A program made the position numbers and the translations under genes. Under the pieces are notes generated by a model. It saw nothing but the letters and a program-made list of their open reading frames with translations. It was not told where the DNA came from and did not search any database. Of a stretch of DNA of 32,997 nt, positions 1 through 10,954 are shown piece after piece; positions within the stretch are counted from its first letter, which is position 1, and each line of letters starts with the position of its first letter. The DNA lies in IMG/VR virus record IMGVR_UViG_3300047564_002077, positions 1 to 32,997 of that record. One strand, 5' to 3'. Origin of the DNA: a virus.

Positions 1-2
1 TT

Positions 3-3000
3 TTCAATAAAATTAAATATCAGTTTACTCCAGGATTTGAAGAAGTAGAATTAAATTCTAAAATTAATCCTCAAAATTTCATTTCAAAAGCAAAATCATT
101 TTATCAGAGCAAAGGAACAGACGAAGCATTCAAAATTTTATTTAAAGTACTTTATGATCAAGATGTAAAGATTATAAAACCAAGAGAATTTTGCTTTACT
201 CCTTCTGATGATAAGTGGGTAGTAACAGAAACTTTTGTGTGTGATTTAATATCTGGAGATCCATTAAAAATAAAAGGTCAGACATTATATCAAGATAGTG
301 ATCCATATAATTCAAATGTTCTGGAAGCTACTGGATCAATCTATGAGGTAGAGTCATTTAAATTAGATAACAAGGTATTATATAAAATAAAAATATTTGC
401 TGGATATTCTAATAATATAAGTCCTAAAGGATCTATTACTGGTGTTTTTGTATCTACACCAAAAACATATGTAGTAGAGAATGTAGATGTTGAATCTAAT
501 ATCATATTTGCAGATTCAACTGTAGGATTTCCTCAGAGTGGAATATTAAATATTAATGGAGAAGAATATACATATTCAGATAAAACTAATAATCAATTTA
601 TAGGAGTAAGTGGAATAACTTCTACCACTGTTATTGGAAGGAAAACTGAAATCTATGGATCTAATTTTGTATATTCGTATGAAGATGGGGATATATCAGC
701 ACAAGTTAGATTAAAAGTAAACAATGTTCTATCTGGAATAAAATCATCAGAAACTCTTTATGCTCTGGATAATGATCCTATTAGAATTGAAAATGTAGGA
801 AGTACAGTAGATACCATCTTTACCAAATCTTTATACTACAACCATCCATTAACAATTCCAGCTGGAATTGCTACAACACAAATAACTGACACTGTAAGAA
901 CTTATTTTAAAGAAGGATTTTCTGTTGTAAATGGATTAGCGTTATCAAAATATAATCATAATTTAAAATTAGGCGACACAGTAAATCTTTTTGTAAAGTC
1001 TACTGAAGGATACGAGTTAATATCATCAGGACTTTCAGTAAATACTAATCTTTCTAAAGAATTTAGTGTTCAACAAATATCAAATCCTAATGTTTTAGGG
1101 AAAAAGGTTTTATTTAGAAGAAATTTAAAGAAAACAAAAGCAGCACCATTTACCAAACTTTATGACAACATTCAAAATAAATTTACTTCCAACATTCAAG
1201 ATTGTTATGTAGATGATAATTACTATTATGTAACATCTAATGGACTTCCTGATTATGAAGTAAATCCATATATTAGAGAGTTTTCTTTTACAGTTAATGT
1301 ATCTACATTAGTAGGTGCACACAATTTTTATGATGGAGAAGCAGTAAAAGTAGTTTCATATACAACATCTACCAATTACGATAATAAAGTTGGAATTGAC
1401 ACTGGGGTAACTTATTATGTTACTAGATTAAGCCCAAATACTTTAGGATTAACTGAGAATAGAGATAATGTTGGAAAAACCTCTATAAATTTCTTTGAGT
1501 ATGATAATGAAGGCAATTTATCTGGAACTATAAATGAAATAGTTCTTATAAGTTCTCCTTTGTATGGAAATAATTTTACATCTTCTAAGTTATTTAAAAA
1601 AATACCAAAAAATTTAGAATTTTCCAAAACTAAAGTTGAAACTGCTGCTGGTCCAATTGGAATTTTTGTTAATGGAGTAGAGATTCAAAACTATAAATCA
1701 TATGATAAAATTTATTATGGTCAAATTGAAACTGTAGATGTTTTAAATGGGGGAACTAATTATAGCTTAATTAATCCCCCATCCTTTCAAATTTTTAATG
1801 ATACTGAAAAAGACCAGACTACTTTTTTAATTCCTCAAATGAAAGGGGTTTTAAAAGATTTAGTAGTAGTAAATCCTGGATATGATTATGAAGATATTCC
1901 AGTAGTTACTATAACTGGTGGTAACAATGATGAATTATCTGCTCAAGTCAAAATGAAGAGCATAGATAAACTGATTCAATTTAATGCAACCACTAGAGAC
2001 ACTGTAGTAAATACTGTAAATAATGAACTAAGGTTTGGAAAAAACCATGGATTCATAACTGGGGAACCTATTGTATATGAAACTTTTAATACTATCCCAA
2101 TAGGAATTGGGTCAGTAGTTTCTGATGGAACTCTATTGAACAACTCAGTTTATTATGCTGTAAATATTGGAGCAGGTACTTCACTTAAACTAGCATTAAA
2201 CCAAGAAGATGCTATTGCAGAAAGAAATTTAATTAATATAAGAACTACTGGTGGTGGTATTCAAAGATTTAAATCTTTGAATAAAATTCAAGTAATTGAT
2301 AAGGTAAATGTTTTAGGTCAAAATATTAATTTTGAATATAAAAAATTATCTTTTGGACCAGAAGATATCAATGTATATGATAATATTTTCACTTGCATAG
2401 ATCATCAATTCAATACCAGAGATAAAGTAGTAATTACAGCAGAAGGAACTTATTTAAGTGGAGCAACACCAAATCAGATTTATTATGTTTTAAAATTAGA
2501 TAACGACAGATTCCAACTAACTACTGATCCAGAAGGGAAAAATATATTAAACATTATTAGTACAGATTTTGCTACAACTTATTTTGTACAATATCCTCCA
2601 ATTACTGCAAATGTTTTTGGAAAAATTAAAAAAACTGCATCTGCAGTAATTGGATATGGTGCTACAATTATCCCTGTAGTTGAAGGGTCTGTTACTTCTG
2701 TTAGAGTTCAAAGAGGTCTTGCTAAACCTGCTAAACAACTCTTAGGGTCCAGTAATATAATAAACTATCACAAGCGTCCTACTGTTACTGTTTTAGAAGG
2801 AAAAGATGCATCTTTTGCTGCAATAATAGAGGATGGAAAAATTATTGATGTTATAGTCAAGAATGCTGGAGAAAACTATTTTAATAATTTTGAACTTAAA
2901 GTTTTTGGAAATGGATATGGTGCAGTACTTCAACCAGTAATAAGTAATGGTGAGATCTACAATACACAAGTAAGTTATGGACAAATTATAGATGTTATCA

Positions 3001-6000
3001 TAGCAAATCCTGGAGTTGGATATGCAACTACAAATACAACCATTCAAGTAGTTCCTAAAGGAGAAAATTTAAAGGTATCAGCTAATTTAACTTCTTGGAC
3101 AATAAATGAAGCTATTAAATTAGGAATTTCAAATTTAAACAATGGAACTATTTTTGGAAAAAAATATTCTTTATTTGGAAATATTTTTGGAACTTTCTTT
3201 TTGGATCAAAATCTTAGATCATCTTTCAATATTCCAAATACTCCAGTAAGGCACTCTCCAATAGTTGGATGGTCTTATGATGGATGTCCAATTTATGGTC
3301 CATATGCATTCGCCAATACAGATGGAACTGGTGATGTAATTAGAATGAAAAGTGGATATTCTAGATCAAAAATTAGTCCTCCAGCGAATTTAGATTGTAT
3401 TGAAGACTATATTTTCACAAATTCAGGAACATTAGATAGAAACAATGGAAGATTTTGCATTACTCCAGAATATCCAGATGGAATATATGCCTATTTTTGC
3501 ACTTTAGATGATAATAATGTTCCTGCATTCCCATATATCATTGGAAATAATTATGAATACACTCCACAACAAGAAAATTTTGATTTAAAATTTAATCAAA
3601 ATTTAGATTTCAATAAATTAAATATTGTAAAATATACTAAACCATACAGAATAGAAGATAAGGATAATTATTATGAGTATTTTAAATTTGAATCTAATTC
3701 TCTAGGAAGTGATGCAATAATTACATCATCATCATCTGGAAAAGTAGATTCTATAGAGATCATTGATTCTGGTCTTAATTATGAGATTGGAGATAAAATA
3801 TTATTTGATATTGACAATCTTGGTGGGGTGGGTGCTTATGGAGAAGTTGTAGAAGTTGAGGGTGTAGGCATAACTACCATACAATATTCTACAAATACTT
3901 TTTCAGATGTTAAGTTATTAAGTATAAACACTGGTATCTTAGGAATAACTACAATACCTCACAATTTTGCAGATCAAAGTTTTATCACAATTACAGGAAT
4001 TTCAACAACAGATTATTCTCAAATTGAGGGTACTAGAAAAATTAGAATTAATGTAGAATATCCAATTACTTCTATTGCAAGCACACTTCCAAGTTCAACT
4101 ACTACAGGAATTATTACTGGAATAACAGTTAAAGAACCTTTGTTTTCATATAATATAGATGATCAATTTAAAATTCAAAATGAAACTTTTAAGGTAATAG
4201 GTTTAGATTTTACCAATAATTTATTGAATGTTTTAAGAGAGACATCATCACCAGGGTATGGAATTGGAGCAACTGTTTTACCTTTACAGAATAGATTCAC
4301 ATTTGAATATAAAGGACTAGACAAACCATTAACTCAATTAGATGAGGCATATTATTTCAATCCAGTTCAGTCAGTATCTATTGGATTAGGAACTTCAGTA
4401 GGATTTGGAAATACTTTAGCAATATACCCATTAGGTGCAGGAACATCTATAACAAAATACGTTCAATATGGAGGACTATATTTACCAAATAATAAATTTA
4501 AGACTGGAGATAGAGTGGTATATGAGTCAAACGCATCAAGTATAGTAACTAATTTAGGAAATCTTGAATCTATTCCAAATCTTTTTGTAGTTAAATTATC
4601 TTCAGATGTAGTTGGATTGGTCAATGAAAAAAATAAAATTAATGACTCAGCATCTATACTACAGTATACATCAGTTGGGACTGGAGTACTGCACAAGTTA
4701 ACTACAGTAAGAAATGTCATTACTTGTACAACCATTCAAAATAATGTAAAAGTATCTACCGCAGAAACACATGGTCTATCACCTAATGATAATATAAAAC
4801 TTAGTGTTATTTCTGGAATAGTTACTAACTATACAGTAGGATATTCAACTATAACCAAAAGGGTATTAATTAATTCTCAAGGAAGTGCTCCAATTAATGT
4901 ATATGCTAATGATACTGTGGTTTTTGACGTCTCATCACTAGATTTAAGTGGAAAAGAATTTGGAATTTACACAAATGATTCATTTAATAATGAATATTTT
5001 GGAAATGAAGAAAATGGGTTGGAAGTTATTAAAACTGATTCTCAACTTAGATTAAACATTAGTGAATTTACTCCAAGGACTCTTTATTATAATTTAAAAA
5101 ATATTACATCTGATGATGAGATTTATCCAGACATATCTTTAAAGGATTATAATAAAATAATAGTAAATAATAGCATATACAATACAGATTCTCTCATAAG
5201 CACTACTACTGATTATACATTTGAATTTGATGTTGCAATTCTTCCAGAAAGACAAAAATATACAAATCTATTGTCATCATTAAAGTATAATGTAAAATCT
5301 CCAAATATAAAAGGTCCAATAGCAAAAACAAAAGTCTTATTTAATGGATCTAATTATAAAAAACTTCCATTAATTAAAGAAATAATAACAAAGAGTGGAT
5401 CTGGAGCTAATTTATTCGCACTTAGCAATACTATTGGAAAGCTTAAAAACGCTAAAATTACAAATACACAATCTATTTTCCCAACAGATACTACATTAAG
5501 ACCAGTTTCTAATGTATTTTCTACAATAAAATTAACTAACAATTATGAAGTTGTTAGGTGTGTAGTAAACTCTCCTGGTTCAAAATATTTAACTTCTCCA
5601 ACTTTAAAATTATACAATAGAACAGAAGATTTGATTAAAGAAGAATTTTCTGCAATTCCTATATTAAAAAATACTTCAATAAATGAAATTAAAATATTAA
5701 ATTCAGGATCAAATTTAAAATCTACAGATGATGAAATTTTAGTGTTGGATAATAGTAATGGCATTAGAGTATTATCAGCTTCTGTTGCTGGAGTGGACCC
5801 ATATCAAGTAACATTAACATTAGAAACTCCTTTAGTTGGTTTTACAACTGAATCTCCATTGCCAATACAAGTTGGAGATGAAATATTAGTTGAAAATATA
5901 GTAAGTACTTCTGGTGTAGGATTTAATAGCAAAGATTTTAAATATGTTCCATTTAAAGTCACATTTGTAGATCAGGCATTTAATTCCCAAGATGCTGCTT

Positions 6001-7862
6001 TAGTTAGATACGAAGTAAATGAATTTCCTGGAATCTTTAGTGAAGATCTTACATTTAATGCATCAGTCATAAAATATTCAGATGTCCCTAGAATTACTCC
6101 TGTTTTGGGAGAAAGTCAATTTTATAATTCAGAATTTTTGACAGATGAAGTTGAAATTATTGACAATCCAAATAATGACAAAATTACCAGAATACTCAAA
6201 CTCCATAAGTCTACTGGATTATCAATTGGGGATTCTGTTTCTGGATTATCATCAAAATCAAAAGGAACTATATCAGATATAAGTGATTTTCCAGCATTGT
6301 TTACAATAGATTCTAGTGTTCCAGAAACAATTGGATGGAAAGATTTTAGAGGAAATTTATCAAGCATTCTTCAAAAGTTGCCAGATAATGATTATTATCA
6401 AAAGTTTTCATATTCACTTAAGAGTAAAATTCCATATACTGATTGGAATTCTATAGTTTCAGATATATCTCATGTTACTGGATACAAAAAATTTGCAGAT
6501 TTTAATATTGAATCAAATCAAATAGTAGGAATTGGAAGCACTAATAATGATTTAAAAGTTAAATCAGACTCTACATCATCAATTAATGTTGTATTAACAT
6601 CATATTCTCAGGTAAATACTATTTCAAACTTTGATTTAGTTATTGAAGAAGATATTGATGAAAGTGAAGGAGCATATTCTGAATTTATTAAATTTAGAAC
6701 TAGAAAATTATCAGATTTTATTCTATCTACTCAAAATAGAGTTCTTTCTATTGATGATATTTCTACTTTATTTGATACTGATAATGCTCCATTTGTTGAA
6801 GTTCCCGTTGATGAAATTGATACTACTGAAAATATTGTACTGAAGTATTTCTTCTTTGTTGGAACTACTGCTTCATTCTTTGGAGAATTTGTAAAACCTC
6901 AAATATTAGATTTATTTGTAACTAGAAATAATTCTACTATAAATCTATCATCTTATGCATACTACTATGATTTCTTTACATCAAGTGGTTCAGCTGCTCT
7001 TCCTTTAGGAGATATTCAGGGGCAACTTAGTCCTACCAATGGAGATGAGATAATTATTAATTTTATCCCAAGAAATATATTTAATAGTTATGCTATCAGG
7101 GCAGTTAAAGAATTTGCTAATGTTGCTGTTGGTGTTGCCACAACTTCTTTTGGGTATATTAGAAATGTAGAGTCTACTGGAATTTATACATCTACTCCAT
7201 CTCCATCTACTAGTGTATTTTATAGTATTCCTCTATCAGATTGTGTTGCTGGGTCTGTATTTTTAGGCATATCTTCAGCTCCTAAGAGGGTTGAAAATGC
7301 ATTTGAAATAAGTTTTGTCAAAAATCAAAACAATATTATAGATTACAATATTTTTGCAGAACAAAAATATAAAGAACTTGGAGTATTTGGTATAACCACT
7401 AGTGCAGGGAATATAGACTTTACATTTACCCCACAAACTGGAATTGGAGTAACTTTATTTACTAATTTTAACTTTATAACTAATACTTATGATGTTCCAA
7501 ATGAAGTAATTAAGGAATTGAGTAGAGTTAGAAGTAATCAAGTAATATACACTGGATCAAGTGCTGTATCCATCTCCACAGTGAGTTCTGCATATGCTGC
7601 AACAAAATACATAATTGAAGCTACTAAGACTGTAGGATTAAGCACTCAGAAGTCTCTAATTCAAATAAACTCACTTCACTTCCAATCATATATCAATAAT
7701 ACAGTCTATGGAATAATTGGAGATTTCCCACAAGATGAGTTAGATTTTGAAACAATATTAAATCCTTCAACTAGTGAATATGTCCTAACATTTAATCCTA
7801 CTGTTTCTGCTACTTACAGATTTAGATATCTTGAAAAGAGTGTTCTAAATCCAAATACTTAA
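3..7862 (+). CDS. Giant virion structural protein with YHYH-like domain (5'-partial), baseplate region
   Basis: The frame is open from the left edge. The GTG at 237 is internal, because codons upstream (nt 3-236) read without a stop and encode a typical segment (FYQSKGTDEAFKILF, then KPREFCFTPSDDKWV). At least 2619 residues are present and the true start is outside the window. Numbering from the codon at 237, residues ~1005-1105 resemble the YHYH domain (HSPIVGWSYDGCPIYGPY, later YPDGIYAYF and FPYIIG), but the naming YHYH motif is degenerate (YAYF). At least seven copies of a short beta motif of the type I-x-V-x-N-x-G-x-x-Y occur (near nt 1725, 1855, 2840, 2985, 3745, 5545 and 5675). The GIGTT/GIST-rich composition is typical of marine T4-like baseplate proteins. 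By position (two genes before gp8) it sits near T4 gp7, but I see no clear sequence link to gp7. Role inferred: baseplate or tail-tip component. Confidence 0.82.
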   Translation, partial: FNKIKYQFTPGFEEVELNSKINPQNFISKAKSFYQSKGTDEAFKILFKVLYDQDVKIIKPREFCFTPSDDKWVVTETFVCDLISGDPLKIKGQTLYQDSDPYNSNVLEATGSIYEVESFKLDNKVLYKIKIFAGYSNNISPKGSITGVFVSTPKTYVVENVDVESNIIFADSTVGFPQSGILNINGEEYTYSDKTNNQFIGVSGITSTTVIGRKTEIYGSNFVYSYEDGDISAQVRLKVNNVLSGIKSSETLYALDNDPIRIENVGSTVDTIFTKSLYYNHPLTIPAGIATTQITDTVRTYFKEGFSVVNGLALSKYNHNLKLGDTVNLFVKSTEGYELISSGLSVNTNLSKEFSVQQISNPNVLGKKVLFRRNLKKTKAAPFTKLYDNIQNKFTSNIQDCYVDDNYYYVTSNGLPDYEVNPYIREFSFTVNVSTLVGAHNFYDGEAVKVVSYTTSTNYDNKVGIDTGVTYYVTRLSPNTLGLTENRDNVGKTSINFFEYDNEGNLSGTINEIVLISSPLYGNNFTSSKLFKKIPKNLEFSKTKVETAAGPIGIFVNGVEIQNYKSYDKIYYGQIETVDVLNGGTNYSLINPPSFQIFNDTEKDQTTFLIPQMKGVLKDLVVVNPGYDYEDIPVVTITGGNNDELSAQVKMKSIDKLIQFNATTRDTVVNTVNNELRFGKNHGFITGEPIVYETFNTIPIGIGSVVSDGTLLNNSVYYAVNIGAGTSLKLALNQEDAIAERNLINIRTTGGGIQRFKSLNKIQVIDKVNVLGQNINFEYKKLSFGPEDINVYDNIFTCIDHQFNTRDKVVITAEGTYLSGATPNQIYYVLKLDNDRFQLTTDPEGKNILNIISTDFATTYFVQYPPITANVFGKIKKTASAVIGYGATIIPVVEGSVTSVRVQRGLAKPAKQLLGSSNIINYHKRPTVTVLEGKDASFAAIIEDGKIIDVIVKNAGENYFNNFELKVFGNGYGAVLQPVISNGEIYNTQVSYGQIIDVIIANPGVGYATTNTTIQVVPKGENLKVSANLTSWTINEAIKLGISNLNNGTIFGKKYSLFGNIFGTFFLDQNLRSSFNIPNTPVRHSPIVGWSYDGCPIYGPYAFANTDGTGDVIRMKSGYSRSKISPPANLDCIEDYIFTNSGTLDRNNGRFCITPEYPDGIYAYFCTLDDNNVPAFPYIIGNNYEYTPQQENFDLKFNQNLDFNKLNIVKYTKPYRIEDKDNYYEYFKFESNSLGSDAIITSSSSGKVDSIEIIDSGLNYEIGDKILFDIDNLGGVGAYGEVVEVEGVGITTIQYSTNTFSDVKLLSINTGILGITTIPHNFADQSFITITGISTTDYSQIEGTRKIRINVEYPITSIASTLPSSTTTGIITGITVKEPLFSYNIDDQFKIQNETFKVIGLDFTNNLLNVLRETSSPGYGIGATVLPLQNRFTFEYKGLDKPLTQLDEAYYFNPVQSVSIGLGTSVGFGNTLAIYPLGAGTSITKYVQYGGLYLPNNKFKTGDRVVYESNASSIVTNLGNLESIPNLFVVKLSSDVVGLVNEKNKINDSASILQYTSVGTGVLHKLTTVRNVITCTTIQNNVKVSTAETHGLSPNDNIKLSVISGIVTNYTVGYSTITKRVLINSQGSAPINVYANDTVVFDVSSLDLSGKEFGIYTNDSFNNEYFGNEENGLEVIKTDSQLRLNISEFTPRTLYYNLKNITSDDEIYPDISLKDYNKIIVNNSIYNTDSLISTTTDYTFEFDVAILPERQKYTNLLSSLKYNVKSPNIKGPIAKTKVLFNGSNYKKLPLIKEIITKSGSGANLFALSNTIGKLKNAKITNTQSIFPTDTTLRPVSNVFSTIKLTNNYEVVRCVVNSPGSKYLTSPTLKLYNRTEDLIKEEFSAIPILKNTSINEIKILNSGSNLKSTDDEILVLDNSNGIRVLSASVAGVDPYQVTLTLETPLVGFTTESPLPIQVGDEILVENIVSTSGVGFNSKDFKYVPFKVTFVDQAFNSQDAALVRYEVNEFPGIFSEDLTFNASVIKYSDVPRITPVLGESQFYNSEFLTDEVEIIDNPNNDKITRILKLHKSTGLSIGDSVSGLSSKSKGTISDISDFPALFTIDSSVPETIGWKDFRGNLSSILQKLPDNDYYQKFSYSLKSKIPYTDWNSIVSDISHVTGYKKFADFNIESNQIVGIGSTNNDLKVKSDSTSSINVVLTSYSQVNTISNFDLVIEEDIDESEGAYSEFIKFRTRKLSDFILSTQNRVLSIDDISTLFDTDNAPFVEVPVDEIDTTENIVLKYFFFVGTTASFFGEFVKPQILDLFVTRNNSTINLSSYAYYYDFFTSSGSAALPLGDIQGQLSPTNGDEIIINFIPRNIFNSYAIRAVKEFANVAVGVATTSFGYIRNVESTGIYTSTPSPSTSVFYSIPLSDCVAGSVFLGISSAPKRVENAFEISFVKNQNNIIDYNIFAEQKYKELGVFGITTSAGNIDFTFTPQTGIGVTLFTNFNFITNTYDVPNEVIKELSRVRSNQVIYTGSSAVSISTVSSAYAATKYIIEATKTVGLSTQKSLIQINSLHFQSYINNTVYGIIGDFPQDELDFETILNPSTSEYVLTFNPTVSATYRFRYLEKSVLNPNT
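3250..3550 (+). other. YHYH-like domain inside the giant structural protein
   Basis: The translated segment has RHSPIVGWSYDGCPIYGPY, then a Gly-rich loop, CITPEYPDG, and ends with FPYIIG. This order matches the YHYH domain (an H-S-P-I-x-G-x-x-x-D-G-x-P-I-Y-G-P block followed by Y-P-D-G-x-Y-H-Y-H). Here the eponymous YHYH reads YAYF, so both histidines are lost, while the first block is well kept. The domain's function is not established; it is found in secreted bacterial proteins and in marine phage structural proteins. Confidence 0.7.
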
Positions 7863-7866
7863 TTAC

Positions 7867-7877
7867 CTAATAAATAT
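7867..7877 (+). promoter_or_regulatory. Probable T4-type late promoter element (CTAATAAATAT)
   Basis: The 23-base gap before the ATG at 7886 contains CTAATAAATAT, which matches the T4 late element TATAAATA except at its second base. The same ten bases CTAATAAATA recur at 10951-10960 before gp8. In T4 such sites are read by the gp55 sigma factor with gp33 and gp45; that this phage uses the same system is inferred. Confidence 0.6.
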
Positions 7878-7885
7878 TTCTAAAA

Positions 7886-10800
7886 ATGCCAGCTAACGAC
7901 ATTGGTGCCATTTATACTCCTTCAATTTATGGGAGAACTTCTTTTCCGTTGAGGCATGAAGGAGATCCTATATTTTATAAAACATTTGATGGGTCAGATT
8001 TTCGTACAGTAGGAATAACTTCAGATAAAATAAAAATAATAAATCACTTTTTTAAAACTGGAGAAAAGTTAGTATATAATTGTGGGTCTGGAACTTCTAT
8101 TGGAATAAGCACTTTAAGTCCAGGTTGGTCTAGTGGTATAGGAACTTTTCTTCCAACAGTAGTTTACCCAATAGTTTTAGATAAGGATAATATTAGAGTT
8201 GCATTAGCTGCAAGTTTAGCATTAAGTGGAGATTATGCAGATATTAATACTTTAGGAATTGGAACCATCCATACTTTATTAGCAGAAAAGCAAAATGCTA
8301 AAACTTTAATATCAGTAGACAATTTAATACAATCACCACTTTCATTTGGATCAACAGTATCTATATCAACTTACACTAATACATCTTTAAGAATAAACGA
8401 ATTAAAAAATATTAAATTAGGATCATTTTTAAAAATAAAATCAGAGATAGTCAAAATTTCTGCTATTGACTATCAACTACAAAATGGATTATATCCAGGA
8501 TATAATGTGTCCATTTCCAGAGGAACTGGTATAATGGGAACCCCACAAATTACTTTCAATGATTCTATAAAAAATGAGTATGTAAGTGTTTTGTCTGGAA
8601 ATTATAATATAGTAAAAGATATCATTTATTTCGCTGATGCACCATTAGAAGGAAGAAGAATTAACTTAGTTATTCCTGTTGGAAGTATAGATTTTGAAAC
8701 AGATACATTTTCATATTTTAGTGATGAAATTATTACAGGATCTCAGTGTGTATTTTATTCAGAAAATCCACCAGTAGAACTTACAAATGGTGGAATATAC
8801 TATTTGATTAGGTCTGCAAACAATACATTCCAATTTGCAGAAAGTTTGGTTGATGCATTTAATGGAATTTCTATAGAATTTTCTACTGACACTGGTAATG
8901 AATTTGTAGTTCAAGATTTTCAACTTTTCCTAGTTCTTCCAAGAGAAAATAGTAGTTTTCAAGGAAGAGTATTTTTAAGATCAAATTATGATTCAAATTA
9001 TGTTTTTGATGATATATCTGAGCAATTTACTGGAATAACAAGTTCATTTGAATTAAAAGTTTCTGGAATAAGCACAGTTGGTATCTCAAGTGATAATGGA
9101 ATAGTTTTGGTCAATAATGTATTTCAATATCCAGAGTCCAGTGAGGCATTTGATTACAGAGAAGTTGGTATTGGAAGCACTCCTACTCAGACTTTTATAG
9201 ATTTTAAAGGATCAGCAGCATCTAAAACTTATGATGTTAATGTAAAAGGTCTTCCTAGAGGAGGAATTATAGTAGGGTATGCAGTCTCTAGTGGATTAAA
9301 TTATTCACCATTACGTCCGGCATCAGGAGTAGCTGTAGTATCTGCAGCTGGAACTATAACATCAGTAATTATTGGAAGTCCTGGATCTGGTTATAGATCT
9401 GGAATTACAACTTATTATGTTGAGTTTGAAGATGGAGAGGGTTATGGAAGTGGAGCTTTAGCTATTGCAACTCCAAATCCAGATGGACTAATCTCCAGTG
9501 TTGGTATTTTAACTGGTGGATCTGGATATAAGTATAATGGACTTTCAACATCATTAACCAATACAATTAATGCATTAGATCCAAATGGAACTCCAATAGG
9601 AGTTGGAACCACCTCAATATTTGGATCATTTAGAGGATCTCCAGTAAACTTGCTAAATCCAGGATTTGTTAAAATTGATGACGAAGTAATTCAATATACT
9701 GGAATTAATAATTCTACCAGTGAATTAACAGGAACATTAAGAGGTCAATTTGATACTATTGGAACAGTTCATAACTCTGGGGCATCAGTAGAAAAATTTG
9801 AGTTTTTCTACTTTGCAAAATTTGATGCTCCATCACCATATGAAAATGTGCCATTATCTGGTTCTTCTGTTGGGATAGGAGCTTCAGTTACATTTGATAT
9901 TGATCCTGAAGGAAGAATAAAAGACTTAATATTTACAAATCGTGGATATAATTATAAGGCAGGGGAAGTATTATTCCCATCTGGGACTATTGGAGTTGGG
10001 ACACAAACTCAGGATGATAAGTTAAAAATTACTATAAATGAGGTAGCTAAAGATGAGTTTGCTGCTTGGAACATTGGGCAGTTATACAAATTAAATGATC
10101 TTACAGATAAAGTGAATGGAAGAAGGAAAGTATTTGTCCTTACTGAGACTATAGATGGGGAAGTTAGAAGAACTAGTTTAGAATCAGATCCTGGTTCAGA
10201 AATAGATTTAACATACAATCTTTTAGTTTTTGTTAATGATGTTTTACAAGTTCCCAATAAATCTTATACATTTCCTGGAGGTTCTCAAATTATATTTACT
10301 GAAGCACCAGCAAAAGGAAGTACAGTAAAAGTCTACTTTTATTTTGGATTTTTTGGAGATGCAACTTTATTCCAAAGTCAAACTGATGTTAAAGAAGGTG
10401 ACAAGTTGAGGATTCAAAGAGATATTTTTGAAGCTCCACCATTTGAACAATTAGATAGAACTGCAAAGAGAGTAGTGAGTTCAGATACATTAAGAACTGA
10501 AGTATATTCTAATATTGGATTATCTGAGGAATCTTCTCAGTTTAGATCTATTTCCTGGACTCCTCAAGTTGCAGATAAAATTATTAATGGGGAAATAGTT
10601 AGCAAATCTAGATCAGAATGGAAATCTGGAATTACTAGCATATCTAAATTATCAATAGACACTACTGTTGGAATAGTTACAGTAGCTATTAGCACATCTC
10701 CAGGAACATTTATTGGAGTAGGTACAAATATAATTGGAATCAATACTAACGCTGGAATTGGTAGTTTGATTCAAGTTGGTGATTATGTAGAAGGATCTTA

Positions 10801-10954
10801 CATTGGTATTGGAGTAACTATTGTATCAATAGGATCTAGCACCATTAACATAGGATCTCCAGGAATTTCTACTAATTATCTTGGAGACACATCATATTCA
10901 ACCTCTCCTGCAGGAACTAATACTATTCCTTTAACTTTTTATAGAATCAACTAA
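7886..10954 (+). CDS. Virion structural protein, 1022 aa (baseplate/tail region)
   Basis: The protein begins MPANDIGAIYTPSIYGRTSF, followed by PLRHEGDPIF. I recognise this as a conserved marine T4-like virion protein without an established name. Three copies of the short beta motif (near nt 9350-9400, 9490-9540 and 9910-9960) are shared with neighbouring structural genes. A VNDVLQ/VNNVFQ module appears twice (around residues 405 and 777). Residues 576-640 (from SIFGSFRG through VKIDDEVIQYTG) closely match a segment of the DUF4815-type protein. The C-terminal half has the segment PPFEQLDRTAKRVVSSDTLR. Its length is close to T4 gp7 (1032 aa) and it lies directly before gp8, but I cannot confirm homology with gp7. 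It has its own upstream late-type promoter and no strong Shine-Dalgarno sequence. Confidence 0.78.
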   Translation: MPANDIGAIYTPSIYGRTSFPLRHEGDPIFYKTFDGSDFRTVGITSDKIKIINHFFKTGEKLVYNCGSGTSIGISTLSPGWSSGIGTFLPTVVYPIVLDKDNIRVALAASLALSGDYADINTLGIGTIHTLLAEKQNAKTLISVDNLIQSPLSFGSTVSISTYTNTSLRINELKNIKLGSFLKIKSEIVKISAIDYQLQNGLYPGYNVSISRGTGIMGTPQITFNDSIKNEYVSVLSGNYNIVKDIIYFADAPLEGRRINLVIPVGSIDFETDTFSYFSDEIITGSQCVFYSENPPVELTNGGIYYLIRSANNTFQFAESLVDAFNGISIEFSTDTGNEFVVQDFQLFLVLPRENSSFQGRVFLRSNYDSNYVFDDISEQFTGITSSFELKVSGISTVGISSDNGIVLVNNVFQYPESSEAFDYREVGIGSTPTQTFIDFKGSAASKTYDVNVKGLPRGGIIVGYAVSSGLNYSPLRPASGVAVVSAAGTITSVIIGSPGSGYRSGITTYYVEFEDGEGYGSGALAIATPNPDGLISSVGILTGGSGYKYNGLSTSLTNTINALDPNGTPIGVGTTSIFGSFRGSPVNLLNPGFVKIDDEVIQYTGINNSTSELTGTLRGQFDTIGTVHNSGASVEKFEFFYFAKFDAPSPYENVPLSGSSVGIGASVTFDIDPEGRIKDLIFTNRGYNYKAGEVLFPSGTIGVGTQTQDDKLKITINEVAKDEFAAWNIGQLYKLNDLTDKVNGRRKVFVLTETIDGEVRRTSLESDPGSEIDLTYNLLVFVNDVLQVPNKSYTFPGGSQIIFTEAPAKGSTVKVYFYFGFFGDATLFQSQTDVKEGDKLRIQRDIFEAPPFEQLDRTAKRVVSSDTLRTEVYSNIGLSEESSQFRSISWTPQVADKIINGEIVSKSRSEWKSGITSISKLSIDTTVGIVTVAISTSPGTFIGVGTNIIGINTNAGIGSLIQVGDYVEGSYIGIGVTIVSIGSSTINIGSPGISTNYLGDTSYSTSPAGTNTIPLTFYRIN
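9611..9805 (+). repeat. Duplicated protein module (copy 1), shared with nt 17813-18001
   Basis: Residues 576-640 of the 1022-aa protein align with residues 1763-1825 of the DUF4815-type protein. Both read TSIFG(S/T)-x-x-G-S-x-V-N-x-x-NPG(F/Y)(V/I)KIDDE(V/I)I, then a Tyr, a variable loop, (L/I)-x-R-x-Q-F, and end K-(F/Y)-E-F. The match is collinear over about 63 residues with only small gaps. Confidence 0.8.

Noticed and set aside
237-239. GTG as the start of the first large gene
   Set aside because: The same frame is open and protein-like from nt 3 to 236, with a conserved-looking segment, so the gene begins before the window.
6643-6843. 66-codon forward frame rich in Leu and Ile
   Set aside because: It lies wholly inside the giant structural gene in another frame. 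Its composition is what AT-rich shadow frames give, with no ribosome site.
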